Shown here: piece by piece, positions 34,707 to 45,560 of the stretch | How positions within the stretch are numbered: position 1 is the stretch's first letter | How the letters are laid out: the number at the start of each line of letters is the position of its first letter | Assembly (NCBI GenBank): GCA_003117195.1 | Contig: BDSI01000202.1 | Coordinates: 62,001-126,000 of the forward strand | DNA length: 64,000 bases | From: Eudorina sp. 2006-703-Eu-15 | Lineage: Eukaryota; Chlorophyta; Chlorophyceae; Chlamydomonadales; Volvocaceae | Direction: 5' to 3' | Made by a program: the position numbers and the translations under genes | The notes under the pieces: model-generated | The model's input: only the letters and a program-made list of their open reading frames with translations | Told to the model about the DNA's origin: nothing | Databases searched by the model: none

Positions 34707-37700
34707 AGATGAAAGAAGGAAACGTCGTACACCAGAGCCGTATCGACGACGTCCTGATCGCCGAGCACACCCTGGAAGAAGTAAGCGAGGATGGGCAGCC
34801 ATACGAGAGGGTCTACGAGTGCGGCGGAAACTTTGACCACAAGGCACTGTGCACCTATCTGACGCTAGCGGGGCTCAAACTGTATGTACCCGCCACCAGC
34901 TGCAAGACCCAACACCGAACAACACACACACAGCAGCTGGAGCAGAATCAAATTGCCCATCACAAAAGACAGCAAAACCAATGCGAAAGCGGAAATGGAG
35001 GCCTCGCTCACCAGCGAAATTGCGGCGCTCCACGATCTGCTGAAGCCCGCCATGGAAGCGGTGCAAGACGCCAGCGAGAACCTGGAGCGGAACATTACGG
35101 AAGAGGAGGCAAGTGCCCTAATGAACGACCTTCGACAACACCGGATGTCCGTACCCTGGACGTCACGCAAGCCAGTCACAACCTCGGCACCCTGCTATTG
35201 AGGTGCCTCACGATACTAGAAAGCCACTGCGACAAAAAGCCCCCTCAAACGGGGAAACTGCACCCGCCCAGGGCCCTGAACAAGAAACTCACGAGGCTGT
35301 ACAAAGAACACTATGACCTGCGCCTAAAATCCGAGCTAACACGCCAACTCACCGGCGGGACGACAAACTGGTCCAGAGACCAGAACGACTCAGCGGTGAA
35401 CCCCGAGCACAGCGCATCCGGCGAACCAGCCAGATCCAATACGCAGGCCACGCCCGCCGAATGAGAGGACGGGCCGGCCAGGGGTGCGGGGCGCGCCACC
35501 GAGGCAGCCGCCGCCACCGACACCCCCGCAGACAACCTGAGGGCGGCCATCCGGGATAAAGGAGCAGAAATCAGACGAATTGTACGGGAAGTTAGGACAA
35601 GTCGCTGCAAGAAAGCCGCCAAAAGATTCCAGAAACTCCTGAGCAAGAAGCCCAAACAGGCGCATAGGCAGGTCCTCGACGACGACGACCAGCCCCGGGG
35701 GATCTCCGCCATTCGACACCCGGCGGACGGGCAAATTCGAACGGACCCGGAAGAGATCCTGGACGCGCTCCACACGCACTTCGCTAAACTGGCGAAGCCC
35801 ATCTCCGGACCCCGCACGGGCAAATTCCTGCCAGAGGAAGCCCCCCGCGACTACCCCTGGATGAAAGCGAGTGAACCCGACCCCATGCGAACGCTAGCCC
35901 GACCGAAAGGAGTTCCAGCCTCCTTGCTCCCCGGAATTGCTGACCCTATGCACTTTAGGGAATGTCTCAACCACCTTGCGCGCAGCAAGCAAGGCACCAG
36001 GCCCCGACGGCATACCTAATGAACTCCTCCAGGCGCTCCCGGATGCCCTCCAGCACGTCCTCCACCACCTCATGATCGTTATGTGGGCCAAGGCGGAGAT
36101 CCCGGCTCACTGGACCGCATCCGAGACAGTTCTGCTGCCGAAGAAGGGGGATCCGTTGCTCACAAAAAACAAGCGGCCCATAGCGCTTGCAAACACGCAC
36201 GGTGTACAAGCTGTACATACACCAGCCTGGTCACGCTGAATATGGCCCTCTTTAGCGAGCAGTCTCACATCTTCACCGAGGCACAAGAAGGGTTCCTACG
36301 GCAGCGCAACACAGAACGGCAAATACAGAATGTCCTGCACGCCATGGAAGACGCGGCTCTCATGAGTCGGGACCTCATCATCCTGTACGTCGACTTCGCG
36401 TCGGCATTCAACACGATAGACCAAGATAAGTTGCTGGCCATCCTATATGACCTCGGATACCCCGTAGACCTGATAGAGGTCATCTCGAACCTTTACTCAC
36501 GGGCGTCTACAACAATCAGAACAGAACACGGGCGCACACGCACCCGCGATTCCTATTGAGCGCGGAACGGTCCAAGGTGACACGCTGTCCCCGATGCTCT
36601 TCATTATCTTTATGGAACCACTGCTGTGGTGGCTACACAATGGCGGAAGGGGGTACAGATATGGGTGCCTAACCCCCGACGAAAACGACAGACACCACTT
36701 CAGCTCTGGCGCCTTCGCTGATGACTTGGCCATACTGACCAATAACGTCTCCGACACACGCGTACAGTGTGCTAAAATCGAGGCCTACTGCACATGGAGG
36801 GGACTAAAGGTGAACGTAAGCAAATGCCAGCTACAGGGGATCCTACATGGCCGCGCGCGCTCGGACCGCGACCTCAGCCGGGGCCCAGGGAGTAAGCCGT
36901 ACGACACCGTACGACAACGAAACTACGGCCTGAAGAAGGGATTCCCAACACGCGCAATCCTAGCTCCCACCGACCAGATGGGCCTAGGCGTAGGGTCGAT
37001 ACGTACCTTATACGTGCACCGCGCCACCAAAGCGCTCGTCACATCCCTGAACGACCAGGGACGGCTCGGAGTAGTCACGAGAGCCCTCCTACGGATACAG
37101 GGACAGCACGCCGGAAACATACGTACCGATCCATCAGCTCAAGCGGGAAGGTCGGTTCTATACGACGCTCAAACAGCTGGCGCTCGTACGTGAAGCCGGT
37201 CTGGAGCTCACAGACCAAGGGGAACAGTATCACCAGGAAGCTAACAGCCTCGCACAACTGCTAGGCGCGGGGCTCATGACCCCAACCGAGCACGCCCTAC
37301 CGTTCCGATGCCTTCAACCACTGCTTGAGCTGGGCCTTGACCTGAGAGCCCTACGTGACAGGGTGGCTATCTTATTTTTGGGAGTATCTACGGCCAGAGA
37401 TACACCTGGCTTCGAAACGCTGAAAGTTTCTGTCTATGGGGAGATATTTCCAACTGGAAACGGCCCGCAGTGTCTACAGAGGGCATCGGACAGGCGCAAC
37501 ATTGATGGAGAACTTCCACGAACCGAACCCATAATAAGTGCAACACCTAGCCATTTATGACTGCAGACGGCGGGAACCGACCCCGGGTGGGAGATATCGG
37601 GGACCCCATCACTGGTCCGAGTATATGTCAACGGGAAGATATCATGTCAACGCGAGGGGTCAAAGTGTCTTAAACTCCATGTTTTGGCAGGCCAAAAGTA

Positions 37701-38036
37701 TCTAAAATTTCAGAAGTTTTTCGGCCGAATAGATATTTATATCTTAAGATAGCCACCCTGCTACGTGATAACAACACGGGGCAGCACCTCATCGACACAA
37801 TCCAGCTGCAACGCATAGGTGGGCGCCGTGTAAGGCAGAAACACAAAATCGCATTGAATAGACTCAGTCTAGCGCTCAGCGAGGACGCCACTACCCACAC
37901 GGGAGCGGCAAACTACCGCAGCGCTGCACCACTGCCGGCCGATCTAACCAACACAGGGCTCACACGCCGGGGCACCGTCCCCAACCCCCTCCCGGGAGAC
38001 TACATTACCCGGTACATGCGGCCCGCCGGACCCTGA
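34707..38036 (+). mobile_element. 5'-truncated, decayed L1-type LINE (APE end, RT, C-terminus)
   Basis: Begins inside the APE endonuclease: QSRIDDVLIAEHTLEEV and later NFDHKALCTYLTL match its C-terminal SRID and (S)DH motifs. A helical linker leads to RT: APGPDGIPNELLQ, WTASETVLLPKKGDPL, motif A YVDFASAFNTID, motif B ERGTVQGDTLSPMLF and catalytic FADDLAIL, then GLKVNVSKC. A C-terminal part (about 37115-38036) has no recognised zinc finger. Frame breaks occur near 34890, 35130, 35990, 36210, 36540 and 36900, so it is inactive. A hAT-like MITE (37359-37760) splits the C-terminal frame; excluding it and one 8 bp duplicate keeps the frame open to the stop at 38034. The motif set fits the L1 clade. 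No 3' tail was identified. Confidence 0.85.
37359..37760. mobile_element. hAT-like MITE 1, 402 bp, with 8 bp TSD
   Basis: Perfect 16 bp terminal inverted repeats CAGGGTGGCTATCTTA/TAAGATAGCCACCCTG, flanked by the identical 8 bp CTACGTGA at 37351-37358 and 37761-37768. CAGGG ends and 8 bp duplications are hallmarks of the hAT superfamily. No transposase, so non-autonomous. Inserted within the LINE coding region. Confidence 0.92.
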
Positions 38037-38129
38037 CCAGACTGCGCACCCCGACCCAGGAAATACCCATCCCGACCGCATGAGGCACAGGGCACAAGAC
38101 ACTGAATGAAGCCCCTGCACCCGCACCGC

Positions 38130-38870
38130 TTACAGGGAATGTGCGACCATCACGCCCAGGAAGAAGTCGGGTTGTTGTCGTCTCTGACGAGTGCCCATAT
38201 ATAAGCGCCACAGTTGGCCGCGCTGCTCGTCGCTAGGCACGACACTCAAGAGGTCCTCCCGGAGAGGTTCCAATAATGGTTTCTGCTGGGCCCTCGAGCC
38301 ACCTCGCCACCCAACCAGCTGATGTGCCTCGGGACCTTCGTTGCACGGTGTTGCCCGTGTTCCAGGCAACGATCTGTGCACGGCATTTATACATGTATAC
38401 ACCGCATACATGTACATACAGCAGCATGTAGGCACGGCATGCAGTAATTGCATTCGCTGGTAGTACTAGTAGCATTCACATGTATATCGATCAGCAGGGA
38501 CAGATAGTTCATCCGTCTATCCTGGCACAAGCAACGACATACATGCAGACAGCTCCATCCTCTGCTCTGTATCTCCCTTGTTATCTTACTCCCGCCTTCG
38601 AACACACCTGGAAGACGTTCGAGAATAGCGTGAGATCACTCAGGCCACTCTGCGCTTCAAACAGCCGATGCGCCACCTCCCACGCCGGAATTTTCTTCAC
38701 CAGAACCTGTATCGCCTTGGCAATGGCTTCCAGGTCTTCCTCCTGATGTACCTCGTGCAGATGCTTCATGAACAGCACGAGGCGAGGATAGGGGACGATG
38801 TGATGTACGGCAGTTTTCATTGCTCCGTCCAGCACCGGCGGATGCAGCCGGTCGCCAGCTGCGGTACCGT
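38130..38870 (-). CDS. Unidentified gene, last two exons
   Basis: The last exon is 38130-38282: after a CAG acceptor, 50 codons and a stop, including EDLLSVVPSDEQRGQLWRLY and QQPDFFLGVMVAHSL. The previous exon ends at 38608 with donor CAG|GTGTGT, phase 0 like the acceptor, and reads back through VHQEEDLEAIAKAIQVLVKK and HIVPYPRLVLFMKHL to at least 38855 in an open frame. The two pieces together look like a soluble, helical protein. I do not recognise the family, and upstream exons were not found (they should lie above 38.87 kb). The last exon lies only ~94 bp from the LINE stop codon, on the opposite strand. Confidence 0.55.
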
Positions 38871-41521
38871 TCGAAGGCGTCCGATGGCTTGCAGGCCAGA
38901 TGGCGCTGACAGAATCTGGGGATGTGCGGCTGTCGTAGCCAGGCTGCGGTAAACCTGGATGTACTGGATGCTTTCTCTGTTGTCATTGTGTACAGTGGAT
39001 ATTGTGCGCGCGTGAGCTAGCCGGAATTGTATTATGGCTGAATTGTTCCGTCCGGTCACTGCCTGTCGGGCGGGAAGCAAGCGGTTTGCAAGCAGCATGA
39101 GGGCATCACCAAATAATGCGGTATACATCTGCGAAGGGGCACTAAGGGACAAAAATGTTTGGGACGATAACGTATACGTATCGAATATTGCGGGTCTCGC
39201 TTGATTGCTCACGCACATACCTAGATATGTATGGATGTATTAGGGAGTGCCAATCCGTCATACCCTCTCGTTCATATGCATCGGATTAGTTTGCATGTGA
39301 GTGTGCTATGCCATAGAGCGACTCCGTCATGCGTGCGAGGTGTCATCAGGCTCTAGAGCTTCTCCTACGAGCAATCAATATCATTTGAGCAACCTGATGA
39401 GTTACCGACCTTGCTGTTTCGCTGATTCTGTACTATCTGACGCGGGGCCGCCGCCCGGCGTCCTCGCGCGTCCGCCTGCGTGCGGGCAGCAGCAGCAGCA
39501 GGTACAGCAGGTAATAATTGCACGTAATCAAGACTTTTATTTCCGCAGATCAACGGAGGTCCGTCGCGGCTAGCTATCTATCTACACCCCTAGATTGCAT
39601 GCGCGTCGTCACAACATACACCTAAGCAGCAGCCACCCAGCCATGCATGGTATACATGTAGCTATATATGTTCATGCGACCGACATGGAACGTATATATA
39701 GGCGTCTTTCAACAAACGAACGGCATTTTCTGGACGGACGTCCAAATACTCCAGCTTCGTTAGTTGCAAACACTGCTTGCACACATGTTTGGATTACGTA
39801 CCTGCGTGCTTATAAATAATATGCAATTACAGCTCGCTGCAGTGGCGTTCGTCCAAGCAAGTAATAAGGCGAATGATGACGACACTGATGCATGCAAAGC
39901 TGCTGCAGGCACGCTCGTGTAAACTAAGCAGAAGCTTATTCACATTCACTAAATCAATCACCGGACAAGTATATATATATATGATTTCATTGAACTTCGG
40001 CAACTTTAGCGACTACTACGTACGTTGATTATCGATTAAGTAGTCGCAAATCGATTCCCCCGTCTCTTGAAAATTTCGTAGCATGAATAGGCATATGTAT
40101 AAATTATACCGTCCTGCAGTACAATGAACCAGTTGGCTGCCTGATCCTGTCGGCGGCTTGTCACTGCAACATGCAGCTAACTGAACGGGATTTGTGATAT
40201 CGTGACATGCCGTGACCTCGTGACCTACGTATGAAAGTGTGATAGAATAATGGTAGCTGGTGAGCGGGCATGAACCCATGACATTAGACGACGTACGGAA
40301 CAAGCTTGAAAGTCAGCTGCATGCATGTCCGCTGTGGCCGGACAGAAAGGCATGACAGAATTCTCTTAATATACATTCGTTGAACAAATAAACAAAACGT
40401 TCGCACTCAGCAACGAATGTATAGTAATAGAATCATAACGAGTACCCACTGCTGCTCGAGCACCGTATCGATCGCCCCTGCCTAATCCTTTCGGCGGGCG
40501 CGCGGGCCCCCCTTGCTCCCCCCCCCGACGGCACTTCGCGCTGGGGCCCCGTCTAAAAATGATCAAGATATTCAAAAATCGCTTAACAAATTTATTTTGC
40601 TTCACTTTGTCTGATTTGTCCGGTTATTAGTCACTACAGTCACAGAGACCATGTATGATGATCATTGATCGGCATAAGCATATTACCATGACTGAAATAA
40701 TTAAATTACAAGTGAAGCGTACATACGTGGAGCCTCGCACAGCCAGCAACCAGCAGACAGCAGCTATCAGGCAGCCACGGGCATTCGTACATGTCACGGT
40801 GCCAGTTCTTCGGGTCCGGCTTCCCATTTGGGAAGCTGATGACTCTACGAACTTGTCCGTGCACGATGTCTGCCTATTTAAAGCGGTATTATTGACATGT
40901 CATCAGTCCACAACGCATACAACGTACCGTGTATCTTTACATCACTCCACGCCTGATTTTCTTGATTGTCCTCTGCTTACGTATCGATCGCTTGGTAGCA
41001 GCGTTACGCTGTGGCCGCTCGGTGATACCGATCAATCAATCCGGGTACGTAAGCACATATTACTAGATGGCACCACAACGTAGTCAAAGTACGCGTAGTT
41101 CATGATATTATCACTACTAGACAACATATATATTCCGCCCTCTATCTGTTTTAAAGGACAACTTGTCTGCTACATCATCTATCTATCACCTACCTACGTA
41201 GCATAGCTCCTTACCGTAGCCTTCGTTCGCATGCAGCGATTGCGATTCATCGGTTGCTTGTACATCCCCGCCGTTAGCTAGTTTACGCATGCATGTCCGT
41301 CGAGTGCGTGATGGTGTGTGCGAGAGCGAGATGCCCGACCCACCTGATCTGCGTTTTACAACCCGCCCCGGCCTACCCGGCAGCCGTGCGTACTTTCACA
41401 CGATTTAATAAACCGCGCGGACTGCGAGCGAGCAGACGCTCACCTGACCCACAATCAGCGAGCCTTCATTTTCGTCCATCTTTCGTTCATCTTCCTCAGG
41501 TCGCTGAAGTATCTAGGCGCA
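38871..41521. other. No gene recognised; AT-richer intergenic sequence
   Basis: Lower GC than the rest, with TATATA and GTACGTA-type simple motifs. A glutamine-codon stretch with a possible donor (CAGCAG|GTAATA near 39510) may be a plus-strand exon but has no partner I can identify. Upstream exons of the 38130 gene may lie here. Confidence 0.45.
40497..40558. repeat. Solo GC-rich hairpin end related to the ~980 bp element
   Basis: CACTTCGCGCTGGGGCCCCG followed by TCTAAAAATG closely resembles the end of the element at 14802-14833 (CGCTTCGCGCTGGGGCCCCG, then CCCAAAAATG), but the rest of the element is absent. A C10 run precedes it. Confidence 0.65.
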
Positions 41522-43730
41522 ATGTCCAGCAGCGGTGGACCGTCATTTTCATTTCCTGTGGCGGGGACACCTACCAGCTGGAGCGACCTGTCCAATCTGG
41601 GACTCGAGAAGGAGCATATACTGGACGGGATCGCCAAGTAAGTACGCACGTGCACGTGCGCGCGCGTGCGTATGCACGGCGTAATGCCGAAGTGCGTGTT
41701 GCCGCGTTGCTTGCCGAAGTGCGTGCGTGGATGACGGTAGATAGGTAGTGGCGCTGCCGGCGGCAGGTGAATGCGGCTATATATCGCTCGGCAAAACGTT
41801 TGTAGCTAGACATGTATACGTCTGTAGCTAGACATGTGGGCCCGGGGAGTGTTTCGGTGCACTTGTGGAGCCATGGTGGCGTTTATTCGTTTAGGCAGTG
41901 TATGGTGAGGATGTGCGTGCATGCGCGCGCGTTGCCTCGTTTGCTATGGCTGCTGACTGCGTGCGTGGATATCTTCGTTGACGTGAGCGTGTTGCTTTGT
42001 ACGTTTGTACTATGCATGTGGTTACTTCATTTACGGGCGGGGTACGTCAAGGTGCAAATGAAACAAGCAGTGACGGATGAACCGGAGGGAGTACTACTCT
42101 ACTGCTGGGTATATTCTATATGTATAGTAGATAGGCAGTACTAGAATCCTACACGACTGAAAAGGCACCCTTACAAGTAAATTTATTAACGGCGTCGCAA
42201 GCCAACCTGCTAAAACCTACACAAAACTAACCCGCGTTGGTTTCTTTATCAGAGGCCTGCCTGCCTGTACTGCCTGCTGCTGCGTGCTGCGGTGGTGTGA
42301 AGCCTTTCTGGCGTCCATGCCCGCATTGAATCAATCAAACACATGCCGCTACCACATACACACACATTCTATCGCATCCTGCCTCCGACGATGTCCTCAG
42401 GCTTGGCATCGTCAAAGGCAGCGCCGCCGTCGTCGTCGAGCAGGGATACCTCAACACAGGTCCTTGCGTTGAGTACGGCAAGTTCTGCGCCAACGCCATC
42501 TCCGGGCCGCCCGAGCTGATCGCCGAAAAGCCCATATCGATCCGTGAAGTTGTGGACCAAATGATCTTGGATGGCCGTCGGGAGACCTCCACGCTCACCC
42601 GGAAGTACGTGCAGTCGTGGATCGACTCTGAAAATGAGCGGGTGCAGGTGCACAAGGAGGCGGGGCTCACGCTCAACGAGCCCTTTCGTTTTGAGGTGCT
42701 CGGGCGCCCTGCTGATGGTGATGGTCCCGCCAGCAACGGCGGCGGCTCCGTCGGCGGAAGCGGCACCAGCAGCTATGGGAGCCGCGCGGTGACCCTCAGC
42801 AACAAGACGGGCGACACACGTAGCTGGCACAACGAGACTCAACGCACCGTCGTTGAAAGCGTCCAGGTCAAGCCAGGTGTGTGTAGTGCGTGACCCTGCG
42901 CAACATCTATCTCGAGAAGCCTTTCGCCGCGCCGTGTTATAGGTGTACATACGTTCCATTTGTTACCAGTGACATATTTTGACACGCTGGGTATGCCCCC
43001 GCTGCTAGCTAGTTGCGGGCGTTTTTAACCTGGCATGCTGATGACTGATGAGTATACACTAGCTACTATCGAGAGAGCGGCACTGCTTGCCCTAGCTACA
43101 TACGTGTATGTACAATGAATGTCTTCTTCGCTTATTAGTCCGGTCCGGGCCCCAGAAAGCGCGTAGCTAGGCACCTCACCTCCCCTACCAACGGCTGTGC
43201 ACCGATGCTCAAGCTACTCGCGGGGGGGTAGGGGGATGTCCGAAGCCATTTACACCGGTTAACAAACGAGGTTGCTAGCTAGTGCGCCCGGATTGCCTCT
43301 CCGGGAAAACGCATTTGAACGTTAACCGCCGAACCACTTGGACGGGAGGGGTCGGGATTCCAACCAACCAAGGAACTGTGGACAGCATGCCAGCTAGCGG
43401 CGTCTTTCCCATTACCCGACCCCGCCCCTCTTGCATGTGAGGTTCACCGCCACCCGTCGTTCCGTGGTTTCAGGCAACTACCTGGAGCTCGTGCTTCAGA
43501 AGTCAGTTGACGGCGCTGCTCGGAGGTTCCGCATTCCGGTCAGCGCCAACGGCTGGGTCGGCGCCGAGTGGTCAGCAGATGCCCAAAGCAGCATCTCCTG
43601 TGACAACGAGCGCCCGGTTGCGTTCTACAACCTCGAGGCGTTCGAGGTCCCGCTTGTGTCGTACGTGATCCTCGACGTCTTCACGGTCACCACCTCGTAC
43701 GACATCATGTCCAGGACTCAGCCCGACTAG
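41522..43730 (+). CDS. Unidentified three-exon protein with a beta-rich domain (282 aa to first stop)
   Basis: Exons 41522-41637, 42401-42876 and 43474-43730; lengths 116, 476 and 257 sum to 283 codons with phases that match. The N-terminus (GGPSFSFPVAGTPTSW) has no signal peptide. The middle has GYLNTGPCVEYGKFCANAI. From about residue 150, TLSNKTGDTRSWHNETQ, VESVQVKPGNYLELVL and FRIPVSANGWVG show alternating polar/hydrophobic strands, a pattern seen in aerolysin/ETX-MTX2-like beta domains. That link is weak and only a hypothesis. An in-frame TAG (43728) is followed by 161 more open codons in the same frame. The first exon may be preceded by another: the frame is open upstream to a CAG acceptor at about 41500. 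Confidence 0.65.
41836..41908 (+). mobile_element. SINE-like short repeat, copy 3 (5' half only)
   Basis: GTGGGCCCGGGGAGTGTTTC start and GTGTATGGTGAGG end match the first half of the copy at 44909; the 3' half is missing. Lies in intron 1 of the gene at 41522. Confidence 0.65.
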
Positions 43731-44216
43731 CCCGACCGCGCCTTGGAGCGCTACACCGGGTCAGGCAGCCATGTCGCCGCTCCAACTGCCCTCCTTAGCA
43801 AGGGCATCTCCCCAAGTGCCGCTTCAGCCATGCGTGACAGCTTTGGGCGGATCGAGCGGCAACTGGCAACGGACGCCGTCAACGAGAGGGGATCGTCGCT
43901 GGCGGCCAAGGGATGCGGCTCTGTGATGCTCGTGACGTTTCAGTGGGTCATCGACTGGAAGACTGTGGTGGCCGCCGCCGCCAGTGTACCCGTGTTTCTT
44001 GCGATGGTCAAGAAGTTGTTTCCGAACCTGCACATTCGGTTGGAGTATGTCAACGGCCTTCGCGCGGTTGTTGACACGGACGGAGTTCAGCCACGGGCCC
44101 AGGAGCAGGCGGAGCTCAACCAAGCCAGGGCCGCGGTGCCGGCGGACAACCAACCGGCCAACATCGCTCCGCAAGGGCCCAATCAGATCCCGCTGCTGCG
44201 GTACCATCTGCATTAG
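43731..44216 (+). CDS. In-frame open extension after the TAG of the 41522 gene
   Basis: In the same frame as exon 3, 161 codons follow the TAG and end at TAG 44214. Content is protein-like: LERYTGSGSHVAAPTALLSK, VSVMLVTFQWVIDW-type hydrophobic segment (GSVMLVTFQWVIDWKTVV), AMVKKLFPNLHIRLEYVN and a Pro/Gln/Asn-rich end. The hydrophobic stretch VVAAAASVPVFLAMV could be one membrane or amphipathic helix. This is either the C-terminus cut off by a nonsense mutation, or a readthrough or alternatively spliced extension. Confidence 0.5.
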   Translation, partial: PDRALERYTGSGSHVAAPTALLSKGISPSAASAMRDSFGRIERQLATDAVNERGSSLAAKGCGSVMLVTFQWVIDWKTVVAAAASVPVFLAMVKKLFPNLHIRLEYVNGLRAVVDTDGVQPRAQEQAELNQARAAVPADNQPANIAPQGPNQIPLLRYHLH

Positions 44217-45560
44217 ACAAGGCGATGCTTCCAAGGAAGGACGAGCGAGGGAGTAGCTGCATAGATGACGACGGGTAGTCTATCTCGTGTTATGTACATG
44301 TACATGTAGCCTGGCCAGCATGACGGCGATCGACGCGCGTGGCTTCCTGCTGGCTCGCTCACTAGCTACTGTGGGGCGGGGAGGAGCGGGTTTCATGTTA
44401 AGATTACTTGACTGCAAGGAACTGGCCCTGCTGGTATGCGGGGTGTGCGTGTCTGATGAGGCAGCAGGTCTACTGCACGCATCTCCAGCTGCGCGCTGCT
44501 TGTGGCGATATGCTCTCGCTGGACGAATTGGTGGATGGATGGATGGAGGGCATGAGATAGAGCGAGTATAATGCCTGGTCGGTGTGCGTGTGTGTGTGTG
44601 TTCGTACGCTCCCTGTATGTCGCAGTTTTGCGTGTGCCGTTTTATGTATGTGCCGTGAACGAATCTTCGTTTGAAGTTAACTTTCGTTCCAGCTACACTA
44701 ACCCACCTACCTACCGTCGGTTGCTGTCTACATGGCTAGATAGGTGGAAAGGCTAGCAAGCACGCACTTCGTAGCTAGCTAGGCTGAATTGGCGTTGCGC
44801 GCGGACGTACAAATATATGCCAAGCGTGTTGATGAGGAGGTGCCCTTTCCTGCGTGGCATATGTGAACTAACAGTCGAGTCCGTCTGTGCCTTAGGGCGA
44901 ATGGATAGTGTGGGCCCGGGGAGTGTTTCGGTGCACTTGTGGAGCCTGTCCGGAGGGCCATGGTGGCGCTAGTTCGTTTAGCCAGTCGGTGTATGGTGAG
45001 GAAGCCTCGGCTGTCGCCGTGGGCTGTCACCGATGACCCGCGGCGGGGTCCACTAGGTCCACTGTAACATCCTTAATACTGACCAAGTTAAGCAGGCGAT
45101 AAACAAGATATGTTCAGAGTGGTCAGTTTACTTGTAGTGATGATGAATGGTCTGCTTACGTCTTATGTATGTAATGTATGCATGGGATAGTGCAGGTATG
45201 GCGCACGAAGGAGTCCTGAACGCAGAGACTCACATATATATAGGGTTTGCAATGCACCATACACAGCTAACACAGCGGGTTGCTTGGCCATGTACTCACG
45301 CATGTGAATCGAGCGATTGCTTCATTCCTTGCTGGTGTATGTAACTCAAGCAATAAGAGATCCGTGGAAGACTAGGAAGACCCACCAAATGTCAACCACA
45401 ACATACAGGAGGACACGACATCCACCCCCCGGGGCGGCGCCCCCCAGGCGTCTTACTTCAGGTCCAACTCTGTGCAGCGGTATTTCTGGCGTACGGATGT
45501 CTGACCGGCTGTGCCCAACGTCACCCACCGGGGTGGCGTCATTAGATAGCTTCCCCACCG
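44217..45560. other. No gene recognised; contains a SINE-like repeat
   Basis: 3' flank of the 41522 gene, simple GTGTGT tracts (44585-44600), CTAGCTAGC patches and the SINE-like copy at 44909. A short hairpin CCCCCCGGGGCGGCGCCCCC lies at about 45424. Confidence 0.5.
44909..45075 (+). mobile_element. SINE-like short repeat, copy 4 (full length)
   Basis: Runs from GTGGGCCCGGGGAGTGTTTC to a CTGTAACATCCTTA end. Both termini are shared with the inverted copies at 18414 and 50343. Confidence 0.7.
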
